DNA from: Clostridia bacterium
GTDB lineage: Bacteria; Bacillota; Clostridia; TANB77; CAG-508
NCBI GenBank assembly: GCA_017510525.1
Contig: JAFWNC010000026.1
Span: forward strand, 1-52,509
DNA: 52,509 nt
Direction of reading: 5' to 3'
Positions within the stretch are counted from its first letter, which is position 1, and each line of letters begins with the position of its first letter. The position numbers were made by a program, and so were the translations under genes. Below are positions 31,764 to 40,447 of the stretch, in pieces. The notes beneath the pieces were generated by a model. The model saw only the letters and a program-made list of their open reading frames with translations, ran no database searches and was not told the origin of the DNA.

Positions 31764-32540
31764 ATGAAATTTAAAGAACAAGAACTTAAAAATTTTGCCC
31801 AACCACTTAGTGATACAGAAATTGAAAAATGTAAAAATGCAATTAGAATGGTTAGAGATGCAATGAAAGAAACAGGTTTTATAGATGACTCAAGTGATAT
31901 TAAAAATTTTATAGAAGACACATTCACTTTTGGTACAACATTAAGAAACAAAAATAATAACAGAGAAGTCAAATTATTTTTACAAGGTTCATTTGCAAAT
32001 AATACCAATGTTAGAAATGAAAGTGATGTTGATATCGCAATTATTCTGGAATCAACATTTAGACCGAAATATCGTAATGGTATAACAGGAGCTTCTTATG
32101 GGTATTGTACTTCATCAGATTCTTTGAAGGCATTTAAAGATGATGTTCAACTAGCATTAGAATATAAATTTGGAGATGATGTTGAAAGAAAAAATAAATC
32201 TATAAAAATAAATGGAAATACTTATAGAGTTAATACTGATACAGTACCATCTATGCGATATAAAGATTATTCTAATGATTATAGAAATGATAAAGATAAT
32301 TGCATTAAGGGTATTGTAATTTGTCCTGATAGTGGTGGTGAAATTATTAATTATCCAGAATTACATATACAAAATGGAAAAGCAAAAAACAATTCAACAA
32401 ATCATATGTTTAAAAAGATGGTAAGAATTATGAAAAAAATGAGATATATTATGAAAGATTATAAATATGAAAGTGCTAATAAAGTATCATCATTTGGATT
32501 AGAGTCACTTTTATGGAATATTCCAGATAGTGTATATTAA
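31764..32540 (+). CDS. CBASS CD-NTase (cyclic oligonucleotide synthase), cut by an in-frame TAA
   Basis: The nucleotidyltransferase core shows LFLQGSFANNTNVRNESDVD: Gly75-Ser76 and the metal-binding Asp88 and Asp90, with a third acidic residue at Asp159 in NTDTVPS. This is the cGAS/DncV-like (CD-NTase) arrangement that makes cyclic di- or trinucleotides as an antiphage alarm. A TAA at 32538-32540 ends the frame at residue 258, but the same frame goes on for about 61 codons to 32726. All catalytic residues precede the stop; helices of the C-terminal core are lost, so the product may be inactive. The next gene is a Cap15-like effector, as expected for a type I CBASS. Confidence 0.85.
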   Translation: MKFKEQELKNFAQPLSDTEIEKCKNAIRMVRDAMKETGFIDDSSDIKNFIEDTFTFGTTLRNKNNNREVKLFLQGSFANNTNVRNESDVDIAIILESTFRPKYRNGITGASYGYCTSSDSLKAFKDDVQLALEYKFGDDVERKNKSIKINGNTYRVNTDTVPSMRYKDYSNDYRNDKDNCIKGIVICPDSGGEIINYPELHIQNGKAKNNSTNHMFKKMVRIMKKMRYIMKDYKYESANKVSSFGLESLLWNIPDSVY

Positions 32541-32726
32541 AAATATTCTATATATAGATATGTATTTGATGAATTAATTAAATATGTTCAATCAGAAAAT
32601 ATTAGTAATTTTAAAGAAGCTAATGGAATAAAAGAGTTGTTTCCTACTCAACAAATTTTAAACGATTATAAAAGATTTATTGATGATTTAAACAACTTTT
32701 ATGAATATGATATTGAGGAGATATAG
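32541..32726 (+). pseudogene. Detached C-terminal part of the CD-NTase
   Basis: In the CD-NTase frame after TAA: KYSIYRYVFDELIKYVQSEN, ANGIKELFPTQQILNDYKRF and IDDLNNFYEYDIEEI to a natural TAG at 32724. This is the usual helical end of CD-NTases. No start codon or ribosome binding site indicates separate translation. The intact protein would have 320 residues. Confidence 0.8.
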
Positions 32727-32727
32727 A

Positions 32728-33264
32728 ATGGATGATAGATATAAAAAATATGTAGAATGTATATGTGGAATTGCTATAATTTCATTTATAATTATAAAAT
32801 GGCTTTTTAAGGATTTAGAAATATGGGATGAACTAACATATGCAAGTACTTTTACATCATTTGTAGTAATTCTGTATGTAACAATCTTATGGCGAATTAA
32901 TCCTTTTGAAAAAATTCCAAAATTAAAGAAGGAATACATAGGTACTTTAATTTCAACATATGATAACAAAAAACGAGATGTAAAAATAATAATTAAACAA
33001 AATTTATTTGAAACAAAAATAATATTCAAATCAAATGAAAGTTCTAGTAAATCAATAACTGCTAATTTTTATGATGAATATGGAACTCAGATGCTTTCAT
33101 TTGGATATATAAATAATCCAAAAGCTATGTATAAAGATAAAAGTCCTATTCATTATGGATTGTGCATATTAGAAATTAAAGATAAAAATCATTTAGAAGG
33201 ACAATATTTTACAGATAGATGCACTAGAGGAGATATAAAATTACAAACCGTGTCTAAAAAATAA
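32728..33264 (+). CDS. cap15: Cap15-like CBASS effector (two membrane helices plus beta-barrel)
   Basis: The protein has 178 residues. Two membrane helices at the N-terminus (CICGIAIISFIIIKWLF and TSFVVILYVTILWRI) precede a beta-rich domain (YIGTLISTYDNKKRDVKIII, TKIIFKSNESSSKSITANFY, HLEGQYFTDRCTRGDIKLQT). This is the layout of Cap15 / SMODS-associated 2TM-beta-barrel effectors, which bind the cyclic nucleotide made by the CD-NTase and break the inner membrane. The ATG at 32728 is chosen because GAGGAG is eight bases before it, inside the end of the CD-NTase gene; the gene starts one base after that gene's TAG. It looks intact. Confidence 0.82.
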   Translation: MDDRYKKYVECICGIAIISFIIIKWLFKDLEIWDELTYASTFTSFVVILYVTILWRINPFEKIPKLKKEYIGTLISTYDNKKRDVKIIIKQNLFETKIIFKSNESSSKSITANFYDEYGTQMLSFGYINNPKAMYKDKSPIHYGLCILEIKDKNHLEGQYFTDRCTRGDIKLQTVSKK

Positions 33265-33298
33265 AGATATAAAAAATGGTTAGTAAATGGAGAAAATA

Positions 33299-34753
33299 AT
33301 GAAAAATAAGAAATTTGAGGGTAATATCATAATTGGAATAGATATAGATAATGTAATTTCAAATTTTAATGATGAATTATTTAGAGAATTTTTAGATCAT
33401 GATAAAAGCTTGAGAAATACTGGAATTATCAATAATGATGCTTATATAACAAGAGGTATGTTTGACTGGTCGAAAGAGGAACTAGATGATTTTTATTATA
33501 GTAATATTGAGAGAATTGCTATGAATTTAAAGGTTATTGATAAAGCTCCTGAGACTATAAAAAGATTAAGAGATAATGGATATGAAATTTATATTATAAG
33601 TGGCAGGGATAATGGAGAATACTCTGATCCATATAAAATGACTAGTGAATGGCTTGGCAAATATGGAATTGAGTATGATAAATTGATTTTGACTGATGCT
33701 TATAATTCTGATGAAAAGGCAAAAATATGTATTCAAAATGATATTAGTATTATGATTGATGATTCTACAAAAGTATGTAGAGAAACAAAAAGTAATGGTA
33801 TTGAAACTTTGCTTATGGATACTCCTTATAATAGACAAGTTAATGATTTTAATAGGGTATATAATTGGGATGAAATATATGATTTTATTGTTAATTATAA
33901 AAAAGAGAAGGTAAATGTTATTTTAGATACTGATACTTATAATGAATGTGATGACCAATTTGCTTTAGCTTATATGCTTAAGAGTCAAGATGTTTTCAAT
34001 GTTGAAGCTATTACTATTGCGCCATTTAAAAATTGGAGAAGTGATAACACAGAAGATAGTGGTATTGATTTAAGTTACAATGAAGCAAAAAAGGTATGTG
34101 AATTCTGTAATGTAAATTCAGATAACCTTATTTTTAAAGGTTCTACTGACTATATTAAAAATGGATATTCTGAAAGAAATGATGCTGTAAATAAAATTAT
34201 AGAAATAGCACTAAAAAATGAACAAACTTATATATTAGGAATTGGTGCTATTACTAATATTGCATTAGCAATAAAATATGAACCTAAAATTATCGATAGA
34301 ATAAAAGTTATATGGCTTGGTGGACATACTTTATTATGTGATAATAATCTTCATGAAGCTAATTTTAAAGACATTGATGCAACTAGGATTGTGTTTGAAT
34401 CTAAAGTTGATTTGACTATAATTCCGTGTAAAGGTGTAGCTTCAAATTTATATACTACTAAATATGAATTAAATAGTATAATAAATGGGAAATCTGAGTT
34501 GTGTAATTTTTTATATGATAATTTTGAAAAATTTGTAGAAGAAACAAACAGAACTAGATGGCCAATATGGGATATAGCTGTAATTGCCTACATGATAAAT
34601 AGAAGTTGGTTTAATACTTTTGAAACTAGTTGTCCTAATATAAATGATGATACATCTTATGAAGTAAACAACAATAGTCATAAAGTTAAGTTTGTAAATT
34701 GGCTCAATGTAGATGAGATATATAGGGATTTATTTAAGAAATTGGGTGAATAA
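33299..34753 (+). CDS. Fusion of HAD 5'-nucleotidase-like domain and nucleoside hydrolase
   Basis: This 484-residue protein has two enzymes. Residues 1-200 are a HAD hydrolase of the deoxyribonucleotidase (NT5C) type: IIGIDIDNVISNF with Asp15/Asp17, IISGRDNGEYSDPYKMTSEW and IMIDDSTKVCRET. Residues about 205-484 are an inosine-uridine nucleoside hydrolase: VILDTDTYNECDDQFALAYM with the Ca2+-binding Asp cluster, ILGIGAITNIALAI, WLGGH and RTRWPIWDIAVIAY. Together they could turn a nucleoside monophosphate into a free base and ribose. The ATG at 33299 follows GGAG; the ATG at 33287 overlaps that site. It lies 34 bases after cap15. Confidence 0.82.
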   Translation: MKNKKFEGNIIIGIDIDNVISNFNDELFREFLDHDKSLRNTGIINNDAYITRGMFDWSKEELDDFYYSNIERIAMNLKVIDKAPETIKRLRDNGYEIYIISGRDNGEYSDPYKMTSEWLGKYGIEYDKLILTDAYNSDEKAKICIQNDISIMIDDSTKVCRETKSNGIETLLMDTPYNRQVNDFNRVYNWDEIYDFIVNYKKEKVNVILDTDTYNECDDQFALAYMLKSQDVFNVEAITIAPFKNWRSDNTEDSGIDLSYNEAKKVCEFCNVNSDNLIFKGSTDYIKNGYSERNDAVNKIIEIALKNEQTYILGIGAITNIALAIKYEPKIIDRIKVIWLGGHTLLCDNNLHEANFKDIDATRIVFESKVDLTIIPCKGVASNLYTTKYELNSIINGKSELCNFLYDNFEKFVEETNRTRWPIWDIAVIAYMINRSWFNTFETSCPNINDDTSYEVNNNSHKVKFVNWLNVDEIYRDLFKKLGE

Positions 34754-34774
34754 ATGAAATAATAGGAGAAAAAT

Positions 34775-35278
34775 ATGAGATTAAATGATATTGTTTTAGA
34801 TAATATTAAGATTGTTTTATTTGATTTTGATGAAACACTTGCGATACATAAAGATAAAGACTATATAAAACATCGTAATGAAAGTGAAGGTAAAAGATTA
34901 GGTTATTACTTAAATGCTTATAAAAATCCTGAAACTTTCTATGAAGATATTGAGCCATGTGTAAAATCAGAAATACTATGTAATTTTATAAATGAGTTGA
35001 GAAGTAAAAATATTAAAATGTATTGTTTATCAGGAATGAAATTTTCATTTCATTTTAAAGCAAAACAAAACTTTATTAACAAACATTATGGAGATGATAT
35101 TGAGCTAATTTCTGCATCATCACAACAGTTGAAATTAGATGGTATAAAAATTATTCAGGAATTAAATAATTGCAATTTAGATGAAATTTTATTTATAGAA
35201 GATTTAGAAGATACCATTAAATATTTAAATGATAATGGTGTAAAAACTATTGATGTAAATGATTTAGAGGAGAAATAA
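34775..35278 (+). CDS. HAD-family hydrolase
   Basis: This 167-residue protein has the HAD nucleophile motif VLFDFDETLA (about 14-23), MYCLSGMKF as motif II and IDEILF-like LDEILFIEDLEDTIKYL as the C-terminal acidic motif. It is small, with little cap structure. Probably a phosphatase on a small phosphoester or nucleotide; the substrate is unknown. It sits 21 bases after the HAD/nucleoside hydrolase fusion and its stop overlaps the next start (TAATG), so the genes are co-translated. Confidence 0.78.
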   Translation: MRLNDIVLDNIKIVLFDFDETLAIHKDKDYIKHRNESEGKRLGYYLNAYKNPETFYEDIEPCVKSEILCNFINELRSKNIKMYCLSGMKFSFHFKAKQNFINKHYGDDIELISASSQQLKLDGIKIIQELNNCNLDEILFIEDLEDTIKYLNDNGVKTIDVNDLEEK

Positions 35279-35850
35279 TGAATTATACTTATATTAATGA
35301 TTTGAAATATAAAGATAAATTAGAAGAATTATATTTAAGTGCATTTCCAAAAGAAGAGAGATTTCCTTTTGATATTTTGGAAGATTGCTCAAAAGAAGAC
35401 AATTCCGATTTATATGCAATAATTGATGATGATAAATTTATTGGTATGTGCTATATTGTTAATTGCGAGGGTGCTTATTATTTAATGTATTTAGCAGTAG
35501 AAGAAGAATTAAGAAATAAAAAGTATGGTTCAAAAATATTAGAAGATTTAAAAGAAAAATATAAAACTCTTTTTTTATCAATTGATGAGCCAACTGATGA
35601 GATAAGCATTAGAAGAAAAAACTTCTATTTGAAAAATGGGTTTTATGATACAAATAAATACTATGAAGATACTGGTGTTTGGTATGAAGTATTATGTACA
35701 AATAGTCAATATGAAATAACAGAAAATAACATGATGAAAAGATATACAAATATGACAAGTAACATTGAATTAGCAAGAGTTATTTCAAACACATTTAATG
35801 TTAATACAATAAATTTTAAAGAAAAAGAATATATAGAAGGAGAAAGATAG
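35278..35850 (+). CDS. GNAT-family N-acetyltransferase
   Basis: This 190-residue protein has the acetyl-CoA-binding motif A, YYLMYLAVEEELRNKKYGSK (about 61-80), and the substrate-side strand FYLKNGFYDTNKYYEDTGVW (about 118-137). The tail is longer than in most GNATs. It probably acetylates an amine on a small molecule. The start ATG overlaps the stop of the HAD gene. Confidence 0.78.
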   Translation: MNYTYINDLKYKDKLEELYLSAFPKEERFPFDILEDCSKEDNSDLYAIIDDDKFIGMCYIVNCEGAYYLMYLAVEEELRNKKYGSKILEDLKEKYKTLFLSIDEPTDEISIRRKNFYLKNGFYDTNKYYEDTGVWYEVLCTNSQYEITENNMMKRYTNMTSNIELARVISNTFNVNTINFKEKEYIEGER

Positions 35851-35851
35851 A

Positions 35852-36691
35852 TTGATACTTATATATGTAGTAATACTAGCTGGAATATTTGGAGCAATAG
35901 GACAGTATGTAGATAAACATTTAGTTAATATGGGAATAAGTAGAAAAGATTATTTCTATTATATGTGTCTTACTATGATTCCTTTTTCATTAATAATGGT
36001 AATTGTAGAATTTTACACAGGTCAACTAAAATTTGAACTTGGATTTATTCCTATAATTTTGCTTATAGTAGCAATGCTTTTAAGATACAAAAAACAACAT
36101 ACAATAGTTGGATGTTTAACATATTTAAATCCTTATGAAGATTCCGCATATTTAACATTAAGTATTATTATAGCTTTTATCATAGATGTAATATTAGGAA
36201 TAGAAAGTTTAGGAATAATATCAATTTTATCGGTATTATTAACTGTTATTGGCGTTTTTGTAATAGCAGATTCTAAAATAAAAATTAAAAACTTACAAAA
36301 GGATTTAATAATAAGAATCACTACATCACTTTTAATGAGTTATATAACACATTTTATATTGCAATATTGGTCTAATGCAGTTTTTATGCTAGTATTAAAT
36401 TTAATGCTAACTATTATATTTTCTAAAAGATATAATTTTAAATATCATAAAGAACATAAAGGTATTATTAAATGGGTACTTATTCAACAAATATTTGGGT
36501 TTGTTTCATTATATTTGAGTAATTATCTGTCTAGCAAATCTGTAACTTTAAGTTCTTATGTTAGACCTACATCAATAATAGCTGTTGTGGTAATTTCAAT
36601 GTTTTATAAAGATGTAAAGAAAAAGCCAACAATAAAACAAATATTTGGAATTATATTAGTTATTATAGGAGTTTGTTTAATTAGAAAATAA
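35852..36691 (+). CDS. EamA/DMT-type transporter
   Basis: This 279-residue protein has about nine to ten membrane helices in two halves (VVILAGIFGAIGQYVDKHLV at the start; SVTLSSYVRPTSIIAVVVIS and FGIILVIIGVCLIRK at the end). This matches the drug/metabolite transporter superfamily, likely an exporter of small amino-type metabolites. The start is TTG, one base after the GNAT stop, with AAGGAGA nine bases upstream. It is the first of two DMT transporters in this chain, separated by the HD gene. Confidence 0.75.
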   Translation: MILIYVVILAGIFGAIGQYVDKHLVNMGISRKDYFYYMCLTMIPFSLIMVIVEFYTGQLKFELGFIPIILLIVAMLLRYKKQHTIVGCLTYLNPYEDSAYLTLSIIIAFIIDVILGIESLGIISILSVLLTVIGVFVIADSKIKIKNLQKDLIIRITTSLLMSYITHFILQYWSNAVFMLVLNLMLTIIFSKRYNFKYHKEHKGIIKWVLIQQIFGFVSLYLSNYLSSKSVTLSSYVRPTSIIAVVVISMFYKDVKKKPTIKQIFGIILVIIGVCLIRK

Positions 36692-36711
36692 AAAGCAAAG
36701 GAGTATGAATT

Positions 36712-37320
36712 TTGAAGATAACAAGTGAAGAAGCAAGAAATATATTAGAAAATGCAAGAGGTAAAACAGAATATGATGCATGGATAGACCATTCAATATA
36801 TGTTGGAAATACTGGAGCTAAAATTGCAGAGGCATTGAATGAAAAAGGTTATAGTGTAGATGCTGAAAAAACAAAGACATTAGGTTATGTACATGATATA
36901 GGGAAAATGATAGCATTACCACATGGACATGAAATAAATGGTTACAATTATATGAAAGAACAAGGATATGATGAGGAATATTGCAATATATGTATAGCTC
37001 ATTCATATCTAAATAATGATATTAATTGTGTTGCAGGAGGAGTAAAAAATCCGGATAAAGAACCATTTATAGCAGATTTTGTAAAAAATCATAAATATAC
37101 TTTAGAAGAAAGAATAATAAATTTATGTGATTTGATGTGTCCACCAGGAGGAAAGGTGTATACAGTAGACAAAAGATTAATCGATATAATATTAAGAAGA
37201 GGAGCACATGCAAACACCCAATATCATGTGACAGAAACATATAAATTGAAGGCATATTTTGACGAATTGTTAGGATATAATTTGTATGATTTATTTCCTG
37301 AGATAAAGGAGAATTTGTAG
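36712..37320 (+). CDS. HD-domain phosphohydrolase (paralogue of the gene at 23094)
   Basis: The protein has 202 residues. HD motifs are WIDHSIYVGNTG, LGYVHDIGKMIALPHGHEIN and HSYLNNDINCVAGGVK. It is close to the protein encoded at 23094 along its whole length, including the LLGYNLYDLFPEIKENL end. The start is TTG with AAAGGAG nine bases upstream; the nearby ATG at 36706 is out of frame. It is a metal-dependent phosphohydrolase on an unknown phosphoester, encoded between two DMT transporters. Confidence 0.82.
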   Translation: MKITSEEARNILENARGKTEYDAWIDHSIYVGNTGAKIAEALNEKGYSVDAEKTKTLGYVHDIGKMIALPHGHEINGYNYMKEQGYDEEYCNICIAHSYLNNDINCVAGGVKNPDKEPFIADFVKNHKYTLEERIINLCDLMCPPGGKVYTVDKRLIDIILRRGAHANTQYHVTETYKLKAYFDELLGYNLYDLFPEIKENL

Positions 37321-37329
37321 GAGAAAAAT

Positions 37330-38193
37330 ATGTGGTTATACTTGTGTTTAATATCAACGGTATTAAGTGGTTTTACATCAATAGCAATGAAAAAATGTTC
37401 AAAGAACAATAATTCTATAACACTTTCTTTAGTAGGAATGTTAATAAGTGATATAGTATATATTTTGATTGGATTATTTTTTACTGATGTAATTCATAGT
37501 TTTGATATAATGGATTTGATTAAAATCGCACCATTAACTATAATACAAATGTTAGGATATGTATGTGGAATATTAGCAATTAAATATGCTAGTGTTTCTA
37601 CAGTAGCACCAATTAGAAAAGGAAATACTGTTGTTACATTGCTATTAGGAATATTAATACTTAAAGATAATTTAAGTTATATACAATTATTTTTTGCAGC
37701 TATTTTAATAGTGTTAACAATATTGTTAGCAAAGAATGGAGACAAAAAATCAGATAAGTCTGAAATAAAAGGGATTTTATTTGCTTATGGTTTTGTAGTT
37801 TTCAATGGAATATCAGGTTTCTTAAACAAGGTTTATATAAATATCTATGAAAGTCCACTAATAGTCGTGTTTTATTATGCTTTAATGGGGGCAATAATTG
37901 TATTATTATATTGTTTATTTACAAATAGATGGAAATATTTAAGTTTAAGAAAAATTAGTTTAAAGAGATTTTTCTTATTACATTCAGCTTTAGATTTAGG
38001 AGCTAATTTAATCAATAGATTTAGCTTAATTGATGGACAAGTTTCAACTGTATCAGTTATAACATCTAGTTCAATAATTATAACAACATTAGCTTCAAGG
38101 TTTATATTAAAAGAAAAGATAACTTGGAAGAAATATTTGATGATATTGGGCGTATTTATTTGTGTTTTGATGTTAGCTATTATGAAGAAGTAA
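37330..38193 (+). CDS. EamA/DMT-type transporter
   Basis: This 287-residue membrane protein has ten helices in two EamA repeats (LCLISTVLSGFTSIAMKKCS; IKYASVSTVAPIRKGNTVVT; ITSSSIIITTLASRFILKEK; MILGVFICVLMLAIMKK). The conserved helix-4-like STVAPIRKGN and the VSVITSSS pattern are typical of the superfamily. Probably exports a small metabolite. It begins nine bases after the HD gene. A fragment of its 3' end is duplicated at 41491-41550. Confidence 0.82.
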   Translation: MWLYLCLISTVLSGFTSIAMKKCSKNNNSITLSLVGMLISDIVYILIGLFFTDVIHSFDIMDLIKIAPLTIIQMLGYVCGILAIKYASVSTVAPIRKGNTVVTLLLGILILKDNLSYIQLFFAAILIVLTILLAKNGDKKSDKSEIKGILFAYGFVVFNGISGFLNKVYINIYESPLIVVFYYALMGAIIVLLYCLFTNRWKYLSLRKISLKRFFLLHSALDLGANLINRFSLIDGQVSTVSVITSSSIIITTLASRFILKEKITWKKYLMILGVFICVLMLAIMKK

Positions 38194-38211
38194 AATAAGG
38201 AGATTTTTATT

Positions 38212-38646
38212 GTGAAGTCAGTTACATTTTTAAATTTGGATTCCACACCATATGAAAATGGTTAAAAATCTGGAGAATATTTTAAAGATAAAGTAAAAAT
38301 TGATATAAAAAATAATCTGAAGATTATAGACTCAAATGTTAATTTAAGAAATAGAGTGGAAAATATTTTTAACCAAATAAAAGTCAAATATAATACATAT
38401 TATAATGAAATTATAAAGATTGGTAATTTATTAAAGGTTACTCATATACATGATAATTATGGAACAGATTCTCATAATCAACCATTTGATGGAACTATAA
38501 ATTGGAATGTTGTTAGAAAGGCATTAACAGATATCAACTATAATGGAGAACTTACATCAGAAGTAAGATACAAACAAGAAGAACTTGCGGATTCAAGTAA
38601 TATTAACAAGACCTATGATTTAATTGAAAGAATAAATAAAGGTTAA
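38212..38646 (+). pseudogene. In-frame chimera: C45 acyltransferase N-terminus joined to sugar isomerase C-terminus
   Basis: It starts at a GTG behind AAGGAG: KSVTFLNLDSTPYENG, then TAA (38263-38265), then KSGEYFKDKVKI and RNRVENIFNQIKVKYNTYYN. This resembles the start of C45/AAT acyltransferases such as the intact gene at 40448. From about 38415 the same frame reads LLKVTHIHDNYGTDSHNQPF, DGTINWNVVRKALTDINYNG and ELTSEVRYKQEELADSS, which is the C-terminal end of an AP-endonuclease-2/xylose-isomerase-type sugar phosphate isomerase. Two unrelated gene parts are joined without frame loss, and the stop makes it non-functional. Confidence 0.78.
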
Positions 38647-38711
38647 TTATAAAAGGTGAAATAATATAAGAAAAAAATAACAATGAGAAAATTGAAAAAA
38701 ATGCAAGATTA

Positions 38712-39881
38712 TTGATTGCAAGTGATTTATTGTATGCATTAACAGCAGTATTTATAGAAACATTTTTAGTTGCTTATTTTTTAAAAGTTACAGATAAGAA
38801 CATAACAACAATATCAATATATTATATAATAATATATTCTTTACTTAGTATTGGAAATGTTTTAATTGGAAGAGTAATAAAAAAGCATCCAGATAAAAGC
38901 AAACATATAATGTCTAGTGGAATAATTTCTAGGGCAATATTTATTTTGTTTATTGTAATATTATCTGAGAAGATTGCGGCTAATTATATATTAATTGCAA
39001 TTGTGTATGCTTTTTCAGAAATACTGTATTGGTGTGCACATGAACTTATATATATTGATGTGACTAATAATGATAATAGAAAGAGTTATATGTCTAAAAA
39101 GAAAATTTTAAGTAAAATTGTTCATATAATATCTCCAATCATTTTAGGAACATCAATTGAAATGTATTCGTTTACAAAAATTGCAATTTATGTTTTTGGT
39201 TTATCTGTGATTCAAATTATTATTACATTATTAATAAAAACTGATATAAGTAATGCTAGAAAATTAAATTATAGTTTTAGGAAATTTATAAATTACATAA
39301 ATGATAATAAATTAATAAAGTTAAAAAGATATAATTTATCGGGCATAGCTTATGGAATTGTTGAAAGCTCAATAAGTACATTGATTATTATTATAACTAT
39401 TATGACATTTAAAACATCGATTAATTTAGGAATTCTTACAACAATATTTGCAATATGCTCAATGATATCACTTATGTTATATAATAAATTTTATAATAGA
39501 AATAATGCTAAACTAATTTTATCATTATGTTCTTTTGTAGTTGTTATTGGAGTAGTAGGATTATTAATTGACATAAATAAAATAACTTTAGTAATATATA
39601 ATTTTTGTTACATAATTACATTTTGTATTTTTGATGCAGTATATAATACTAGAAAAGGTGATTTAGTAAAAGAATGTCATATTGAAAATTTTAGAGAAGA
39701 ATATATTGGATTTACATCTATTGGAATAGGAATGGGGAGAATAATTGGATATATGTTAATGCTTATTGTTTCTTTTTCTAGCAATATAATATGGTTTAAA
39801 GTTTTATTAGCGATTGTTACATTGTTTGCTCCAGTATATTGTTATTTGATAACAAGTTCGCTTAAAGATACGAACATATAA
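38712..39881 (+). CDS. MFS-type transporter, start unclear
   Basis: This roughly 389-residue polytopic membrane protein has about twelve helices (RLLIASDLLYALTAVFIETF, IIYSLLSIGNVLIGRVIKKH, LNYSFRK loop, GIVESSISTLIIIITIMTF, IGIGMGRIIGYMLMLIVSF). It fits a reduced major-facilitator transporter like those encoded near acyltransferase genes in Bacillota. The start is doubtful: the GGTGAAATAATATA ribosome site is followed by AAG where sister genes have ATG, and an in-frame TAA lies at 38667. The only in-frame starts are ATT 38691 or TTG 38712, which suggests a damaged start. Confidence 0.65.
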   Translation: MIASDLLYALTAVFIETFLVAYFLKVTDKNITTISIYYIIIYSLLSIGNVLIGRVIKKHPDKSKHIMSSGIISRAIFILFIVILSEKIAANYILIAIVYAFSEILYWCAHELIYIDVTNNDNRKSYMSKKKILSKIVHIISPIILGTSIEMYSFTKIAIYVFGLSVIQIIITLLIKTDISNARKLNYSFRKFINYINDNKLIKLKRYNLSGIAYGIVESSISTLIIIITIMTFKTSINLGILTTIFAICSMISLMLYNKFYNRNNAKLILSLCSFVVVIGVVGLLIDINKITLVIYNFCYIITFCIFDAVYNTRKGDLVKECHIENFREEYIGFTSIGIGMGRIIGYMLMLIVSFSSNIIWFKVLLAIVTLFAPVYCYLITSSLKDTNI

Positions 39882-39929
39882 GAATAATGTAGGAAAAGTA
39901 ATAAAGAAAAAAATATAGGAGTAAGCGCT

Positions 39930-40388
39930 ATGATAATAGAAAATGATTGTTTAGATGAGATTCAGAAAATTTGGAGTAATAATAATAAAGGTTATATAAG
40001 TTATGAATGTAATCAAAGATCTATTAATGATGAAGATATGCTAAAAATTGTTTATAAAGAAGAAGGAATTGTTAATGGATATGCTGTATTATATTTTAGA
40101 AAAGATTTTTGTGAATTAGAGGGGTATCCTAATAGAATAATAGATATTCCAGATAAAGTTGCTTATGTATGGGAAATTGTTACTGATATAGAATATTTAA
40201 GAAAAGGTGTTGCATCAAGTATATTAAATTATATAAAAACAAAATATAAAGGATATAGTTTATATAGTTGTATTGAGTTATCTAATATACCATCATTTAA
40301 ATTACATACTAAAATGGGATTTAGTACAATTTATGAGTTTAAAGAAGATGATGGCTGTGAATATGCAATGATGGAAGCTAAACTATAA
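39930..40388 (+). CDS. GNAT-family N-acetyltransferase
   Basis: This 152-residue protein has the acetyl-CoA site at VWEIVTDIEYLRKGVASSIL (about 72-91) and the C-terminal strand-helix SCIELSNIPSFKLHTKMGFS. Substrate unknown. A fragment of this gene (from WEIVTDI) is present downstream at 41680-41720 next to an R1 repeat. Confidence 0.8.
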   Translation: MIIENDCLDEIQKIWSNNNKGYISYECNQRSINDEDMLKIVYKEEGIVNGYAVLYFRKDFCELEGYPNRIIDIPDKVAYVWEIVTDIEYLRKGVASSILNYIKTKYKGYSLYSCIELSNIPSFKLHTKMGFSTIYEFKEDDGCEYAMMEAKL

Positions 40389-40447
40389 ATAAAATTACAA
40401 GATGATAACTAAAATAAAGAACATAGGTAAATAAGGTGAAATAATAT

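Noticed and set aside
32701..32727. Longer Cap15 start (MNMILRRYR)
   Set aside because: This overlaps the end of the CD-NTase frame and lacks a ribosome site; GAGGAG fits ATG 32728.
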